Origin: a virus
Strand: one strand, 5' to 3'
Virus record (IMG/VR): IMGVR_UViG_3300036780_000411
Span: 1 to 43,926 of that record
Length of the DNA: 43,926 nt
Below are positions 40,797-43,926 of this stretch, piece by piece. Numbering within the stretch: the first letter of the stretch is position 1; each line of letters starts with the position of its first letter. A program made the translations under genes and the position numbers. The notes under the pieces were generated by a model. That model did not search any database, had not been told where the DNA came from, and was given only the letters and a program-made list of their open reading frames with translations.

Positions 40797-41324
40797 ATGA
40801 GGAAGATCCCTATCGCGGCCGTAGCCGCAGCAGCCTTACTGACCGTCGCCGCGTGCAGCCATCCCGCCGCAGCGCCCGCCGATCCTGCCGCAGCAACCAG
40901 CGCGGCCAGCCCGTCCACGCCGACGGTGAGCGTGAGCCCGCAGACACCGGCCGGTGCCAAAGCTGCCGCGGTGACCTACTTCAGCTTTTACGGGGCTAGC
41001 CAGTACGCGGCCACTTACCCGCTGCTGGCCCGGGCCAGCCACGCCATCGTCAGCGAGCGGACATGGGTCGCAGTGCACGAGGGGTGTAAGCGGGAGAGCG
41101 CGGGCCTGTCCTACAAGGTCACCCACCCACTCGTGTCTGGCACGACCGCGGTAGTGACTGTTTCGCTGGCCGGTGCCGCGGCGTCGATCAGCAGTGAGCA
41201 GGCGAGCTTCACCTATGCGGGCGGCCGGTGGGGGTACGACATTCCGGACCCGTCCGTCTACCGGCATCACACCGCACGCCAGGCCTTGGCGGCCCTGAAC
41301 GCTGAGGGAGAATGCGGGGGGTGA
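40797..41324 (+). CDS. Lipoprotein, probable lysogenic-conversion gene
   Basis: A 175-residue protein with a lipoprotein signal peptide: MRKIP, an Ala/Val core, then LTVAAC with the lipidated Cys at residue 20. An Ala/Pro/Thr linker to about residue 55 leads to a globular domain (VTYFSFYGASQYAATYPLL, VTVSLAGAAASISSEQASFTYAGGRW is beta-rich). It has a single Cys in the domain (EGCKRE). It is transcribed opposite to the late genes and ends six bases before the 3' end of tRNA-Gln. A surface protein that alters the lysogen, for example by blocking superinfection, is the common role for such genes; this is inference. Confidence 0.75.
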   Translation: MRKIPIAAVAAAALLTVAACSHPAAAPADPAAATSAASPSTPTVSVSPQTPAGAKAAAVTYFSFYGASQYAATYPLLARASHAIVSERTWVAVHEGCKRESAGLSYKVTHPLVSGTTAVVTVSLAGAAASISSEQASFTYAGGRWGYDIPDPSVYRHHTARQALAALNAEGECGG

Positions 41325-41329
41325 GCGTG

Positions 41330-41401
41330 CTCCCCCCCGTGGATTCGAACCACGATCGTCGGGTCCAGAACCCGGTGTCCTGCCTGTTAGACGAAGGGGG
41401 A
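41330..41401 (-). tRNA. Phage-borne tRNA-Gln (anticodon CTG)
   Basis: On the minus strand TCCCCCT (5' end at 41401) pairs with GGGGGGA (41331-41337) as acceptor stem with a terminal U-G. The D stem is GTC/GAC, the anticodon loop TTCTGGA gives CTG, and the T arm is CGTGG-TTCGAAT-CCACG. The discriminator is G73, typical of tRNA-Gln. The anticodon stem has one C-A mismatch at 27-43. CCA is not encoded (GCAC follows). It lies in the late operon, 24 bases after the 41426 gene. Confidence 0.88.
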
Positions 41402-41425
41402 TTGATCGGGCGGCGGCAGGCGGGG

Positions 41426-41827
41426 TCAGTCGCTCTTTATCGCTTCCCCATGTCCCGGGACGTGACCACTCGAAGGGTGGTGCTGCCGGGGTCCGGCTGT
41501 CACCGGACTTCCTGCTCTTCCCTGCGACTCGGCCGCAAGCCTGGTTCGGCGGTCAGCCTGGAACGAACGCCAGCCGCGGACGTACACCGGCACCGACACC
41601 AGCGTGATCAGCAGGAACCCGAACTGGCTGGTGGCCACGTCGTAGGGCACCCACAAGGCTTGGGCGGCGATCGCGATCAGCCACCCGGCCGGATGCTTCC
41701 GGGCCAGCAGCCACATCGACGCCAGCGCCAGGACCGCGAGGGCCGTTGAACCGGCTGCCAGCAACCGTGTCTCCGTCCTCGCCGTGGCGGCAGGCGCAGC
41801 CGATGACCTCGCAGCCGTCGCAATCAT
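41426..41827 (-). CDS. Small membrane protein (PnuC-like pattern)
   Basis: A protein of up to 133 residues with two to three membrane helices (about 24-42, 48-62 and 70-85). The stretch HPAGWLIAIAAQALWVPYDV, followed by QFGFLLITLVSVPVYVRGW, is of the kind seen in short PnuC-like phage membrane proteins. Two starts are possible: ATG 41827 without a clear ribosome site, or TTG 41764 with GGAG six bases upstream (112 residues). The tail is polar. tRNA-Gln follows at once. It overlaps a Cys-rich ORF in another frame. Confidence 0.6.
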   Translation of the reverse strand: MIATAARSSAAPAATARTETRLLAAGSTALAVLALASMWLLARKHPAGWLIAIAAQALWVPYDVATSQFGFLLITLVSVPVYVRGWRSFQADRRTRLAAESQGRAGSPVTAGPRQHHPSSGHVPGHGEAIKSD

Positions 41828-41858
41828 CCCGAGAGCAGGGGCGGCACATTGGGATCAA
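41553..41858 (-). CDS. Cys-rich ORF overlapping the membrane-protein gene
   Basis: A possible start is TTG 41858, overlapping the preceding stop (TTGA), with AAGGAG eight bases upstream; ATG 41849 is in frame. The first 25 codons give MCRPCSRDDCDGCEVIGCAC, a dense metal-binding pattern that looks selected. From about codon 40 the sequence turns into out-of-frame shadow of the membrane gene and stays open to 41553. Either a short protein lost its stop, or a frameshift joins this head to the membrane protein, or the overlap is accidental. Confidence 0.3.
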   Translation of the reverse strand: MIPMCRPCSRDDCDGCEVIGCACRHGEDGDTVAGSRFNGPRGPGAGVDVAAGPEASGRVADRDRRPSLVGALRRGHQPVRVPADHAGVGAGVRPRLAFVPG

Positions 41859-42394
41859 GGCCAGTACTCCTTGACGCTGGGCGGTTCCAGCAGTTCCATC
41901 GCTCCCGAGCGGCCCGAGGTGATCGTGACGTTCGGGCCGAGCGGACGCCTGCGGGCCGTGCCGTCGCTGTACTCGTGCACCAGCGACACCGCCACCAGCC
42001 GCCGCGGTTCCCGTGCCTGACGCAGCCCACGGCGGAACCCGAACACGAAGCTCGCAATGATCCAGGCGGCCAGGGTGAGCAGCATCGAAACCCCGAGCCA
42101 CTGAAGGTCGTTCAGGAGCGCGGTCGGCGGCTGTGAGCAGACCCGGTTCGTGCCAGGCGCCTTGTACGCCGTGGGGGTGGCCACCCAGGTGAGCGTCAGG
42201 AATGCCACCCAGGCGGCGACCGGGATGGCGGTGAAGATGCGGCGTGTCGGCCGGGTGGTCCGGGTCTGGAGGGGACGCTGGCCGAACAGCCACCGCAGCG
42301 TGCTGTGGAGGTGCCTGCGGTCAAACTCTGCGACGTTGGCCAGCACCCACGCCAGAGTGTGGCGGACAGCCAGCGTGCGACGGCGAGCGCTCAT
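41855..42394 (-). CDS. Two-TM membrane protein
   Basis: A 179-residue protein from ATG 42394, which overlaps the preceding stop by four bases. A basic N-terminal 50 residues (RRRTLAVRHTLAWVL, STLRWLFGQRPLQTRTTRP) precedes two membrane helices, about 53-72 and 98-118. A cytoplasmic C-terminal beta segment follows (RRLVAVSLVHEYSDGTARR, NVTITSGRSGAMELL). No family is recognised. It lies upstream of the MuF/capsid genes, away from the lysis module. Confidence 0.6.
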   Translation of the reverse strand: MSARRRTLAVRHTLAWVLANVAEFDRRHLHSTLRWLFGQRPLQTRTTRPTRRIFTAIPVAAWVAFLTLTWVATPTAYKAPGTNRVCSQPPTALLNDLQWLGVSMLLTLAAWIIASFVFGFRRGLRQAREPRRLVAVSLVHEYSDGTARRRPLGPNVTITSGRSGAMELLEPPSVKEYWP

Positions 42395-43338
42395 GGGCGC
42401 AGGCCCGGTATCACCGTCGGTGGGCCGACCTCGAAGTGCCGGTCCTGTGGTCGCACTGTGTGCAGGCCGGACCGGGTGACCGGGTAGACCACCCGAGTTC
42501 CGTCCGGAAGGTGCAAGTTCAGCTCGGCCGGATCTCCGGTGATTTGGTCCAGAACGACGGTGGCTCCGGTAAGCGGGCACGCGTGCCATTCGAGATCGTC
42601 GCGGCCGGCGATATTCTCGACGGCCACGACGCTCGGTGCCGTTTCGTCCACCTGGTGCCGTGGGCCAAGGTCGAATTGCCGTCCCTTGTGCCTAGGAGAC
42701 CCGCCGATACCCCAGCCGCTGTCCTGAGCTACCGGGTAGTTGTACTGGCGTCCGTCGGCCAGCGTCAGGAGCAGCTCCCCCGGCCGCTCGGTGAAATCGT
42801 GCGTGAGCAGGGCAACAGCTACGACGTGGTCGGCCGGCACTTCTCCTGGTGGCGTCCAGCCCGCGTCGATCAGCTCCTGCCGCTGCAGCGCGGCCCGGTC
42901 GTCTGCGGCCTGGCGTTCCGCGAGAGCCAGTTCAGCGCGCAGCCGCTCGATCTCACGCCGGTTCGGGCTGGACAGGTGCATGTCTGCGCCGCAGCCACGG
43001 CACACCTTGACGAATCGGTCGTGCGGATGGATCGGGTAGACCGTGCGGCAGGCCGGGCACAGCCACTCGGCGTGCTCACAGGCTGCTTCCCCGGGCGGTG
43101 TCCAGCCCATCGCGATCAGCGCCGTGCGGGTCGCCTCGCAGAACGCCACCTTGGCGTCCACGACGATCGTGCCGCCGCAGACGTCGAGAGGCAGCGTCAC
43201 CGTGAGTTGCGGACCCTGATCGGCCGTGTGGTCGATGGTGAGCGCGCTGTACGGCAGGAGGTGGCCGCCGATGGTGAGCTCGCCGCGGCATTCGTCGGTC
43301 CACTCCACGTGGAACCGTTCCGGCTCAGCCGAGGTCAT
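42391..43338 (-). CDS. Protein with zinc ribbon, coiled coil and repeated domain
   Basis: A 315-residue protein. A zinc-ribbon-like part (CEHAEWLCPACRTVYP, VKVCRGCGADMH) is followed by a coiled coil (RREIERLRAELALAERQAADDRA) and a beta-rich C-terminal half. The motif ALIAMGWTPPGE before the ribbon recurs as ELIDAGWTPPGE after the coil, so the protein contains a partial internal duplication. It overlaps the 95-residue gene by 14 bases. A nucleic-acid or assembly role is possible; no family is recognised. Confidence 0.6.
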   Translation of the reverse strand: MTSAEPERFHVEWTDECRGELTIGGHLLPYSALTIDHTADQGPQLTVTLPLDVCGGTIVVDAKVAFCEATRTALIAMGWTPPGEAACEHAEWLCPACRTVYPIHPHDRFVKVCRGCGADMHLSSPNRREIERLRAELALAERQAADDRAALQRQELIDAGWTPPGEVPADHVVAVALLTHDFTERPGELLLTLADGRQYNYPVAQDSGWGIGGSPRHKGRQFDLGPRHQVDETAPSVVAVENIAGRDDLEWHACPLTGATVVLDQITGDPAELNLHLPDGTRVVYPVTRSGLHTVRPQDRHFEVGPPTVIPGLRP

Positions 43339-43612
43339 CGCTGCCGTCCAGTCGCGTCGAGTTCAGCGGCCGGAACGTGAGGTCGGCCGGTGCACCGCCG
43401 GTCTCGCCGACGACCTGTGATGTCGGTTTGAACGGCACGGCCTGGGAGGCGGTGAGCTGCTCGGCTGCCTCCCGGCTCTCGTCCGCAGCCGCCGCAACCT
43501 TCTCCAGGGCGTCGGCGAGCGCGGTCATGTGCTTCGCGATCACCCGTGCTGTTTTGATCAGGTCACGGGGGTCGGCGGGGATTGGTACGACGAGCGCATC
43601 GGCGTGGGCCAT
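43325..43612 (-). CDS. Small coiled-coil protein
   Basis: A 95-residue protein from ATG 43612. After an N-terminal ADALVVPIPADPRDLIKTA, a continuous amphipathic helix runs to about residue 55 (AKHMTALADALEKVAAAADE). A polar, probably disordered tail ends in FRPLNSTRLDGSDDLG. AAGGAG is 12 bases upstream, longer than optimal. It sits in a chain of small genes at the right edge, upstream of the head genes. Function unknown. Confidence 0.6.
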   Translation of the reverse strand: MAHADALVVPIPADPRDLIKTARVIAKHMTALADALEKVAAAADESREAAEQLTASQAVPFKPTSQVVGETGGAPADLTFRPLNSTRLDGSDDLG

Positions 43613-43628
43613 GGCGCTTCCGATCTCC

Positions 43629-43926
43629 TTACGGGAGGCGTCCGGGGATGGTGTTGATCCCGGCTGGAGTGTGGGCGGTCACGGTCTTGCATGACAGGCA
43701 TTGGACCCAAGTGCAGGTCGGGCTCGGGCAGTGTGCTTCCATGGCACCGGACTGGCATTTGCCGCAGCACGCTGGCGCGTTCGGCCGTGTGGGGGTCATG
43801 GCTGGTAACCCGATCTCCTTCGGCACGAAACACGCGGCCTTAGCTGCGGTCAGAGGCTGGTTGGGCAGGTCGGCCGGGCCGGGCGCGGGCTGCGTCCCCG
43901 GCAGCTCGTATGGCTCTTCGCCTTCC
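43629..43926 (-). CDS. Zinc-ribbon protein or C terminus of a longer protein, open at the window edge
   Basis: This frame is open from the right edge to TAA at 43629, with strong GC bias at third positions throughout. The edge part reads EGEEPYELPGTQPAPGP and could be a portal-type C terminus. The 3' part holds CCGKCQSGAMEAHCPSPTC and CLSC, a zinc-ribbon pattern. If the latter is a separate gene, it could begin at GTG 43826 or ATG 43799, though neither has a good ribosome site. Sequence beyond the edge is needed to decide. Confidence 0.5.
   Translation of the reverse strand, partial: EGEEPYELPGTQPAPGPADLPNQPLTAAKAACFVPKEIGLPAMTPTRPNAPACCGKCQSGAMEAHCPSPTCTWVQCLSCKTVTAHTPAGINTIPGRLP

Noticed and set aside
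41330-41401. tRNA-Gln as the attachment site or end of this prophage.
   Set aside because: The integrase lies at tRNA-Thr, phage-like minus-strand genes continue on both sides of tRNA-Gln, and no integrase adjoins it.
1-43926. CRISPR arrays and insertion sequences.
   Set aside because: No regularly spaced direct repeats and no transposase-like ORF with terminal inverted repeats were seen.

Overview
The window is high-GC actinobacterial DNA, and all but the first 2.65 kb is the left part of an integrated tailed phage. The first two genes are chromosomal: cysS, encoding cysteinyl-tRNA synthetase, and rlmB, encoding the 23S rRNA Gm2251 methyltransferase. They overlap by four bases and are followed by tRNA-Thr(TGT). 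GC-rich third codon positions, frequent GTG and TTG starts and the cysS-rlmB-tRNA-Thr order all fit a Streptomyces-like or Streptosporangiales-like actinomycete. The species cannot be named from this window.

The prophage begins at the 3' end of tRNA-Thr, where a tyrosine integrase on the minus strand points back at the tRNA. A divergent 3-gene operon follows on the plus strand (excisionase-like protein, two small Cys-rich proteins) and ends in a 19-bp perfect terminator hairpin at 5081-5138. Nearly everything to the right is on the minus strand and is transcribed right to left. From 5.1 to 14.1 kb lies a tightly packed lysis and accessory module. It holds a papain-like protein, a permuted papain-like protein, two TIM-barrel glycoside-hydrolase-like proteins (one secreted, GH26-type), a GH25-like protein lacking the usual catalytic Glu, a DUF1003 membrane protein, a small nucleotidyltransferase-fold protein, two paralogous multi-TM proteins and holin candidates. 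From 14.1 to 24.9 kb are tail fibre, tailspike and tail-tip proteins. From 24.9 to 33.6 kb are the tape measure, a tail-assembly chaperone pair with a canonical -1 slippery site (AAACCCT), the tail tube and head-tail joining proteins. From 33.5 to 40.5 kb are the major capsid (with an Ig/FN3-like insert), a protease-scaffold fusion, decoration-type proteins and a MuF-type head protein fused to a 2H-phosphoesterase-like domain. From 40.5 kb to the right edge are small Cys-rich and membrane proteins and a phage tRNA-Gln(CTG).

The tape-measure and tube proteins and the HK97-type head genes point to a siphovirus. Portal, terminase, replication and immunity genes and the right attachment site are not in the window. 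Three isolated plus-strand genes interrupt the late operon: 31447-31686, 38558-38977 and a lipoprotein at 40797-41324. The first two share their stop codons with the convergent late genes through a single CTAG, which is the arrangement expected of lysogen-expressed morons.

The features most worth testing are the 2H-phosphoesterase-MuF fusion (a possible virion-delivered nucleotide- or RNA-processing activity), the nucleotidyltransferase/DUF1003 pair, the cluster of five hydrolase-like folds, the GH25-like protein without its Glu, the frameshifted tail chaperone and the DUF6424-like gene split at a G6 run. All family names are from motif recognition by eye; no database search was run.
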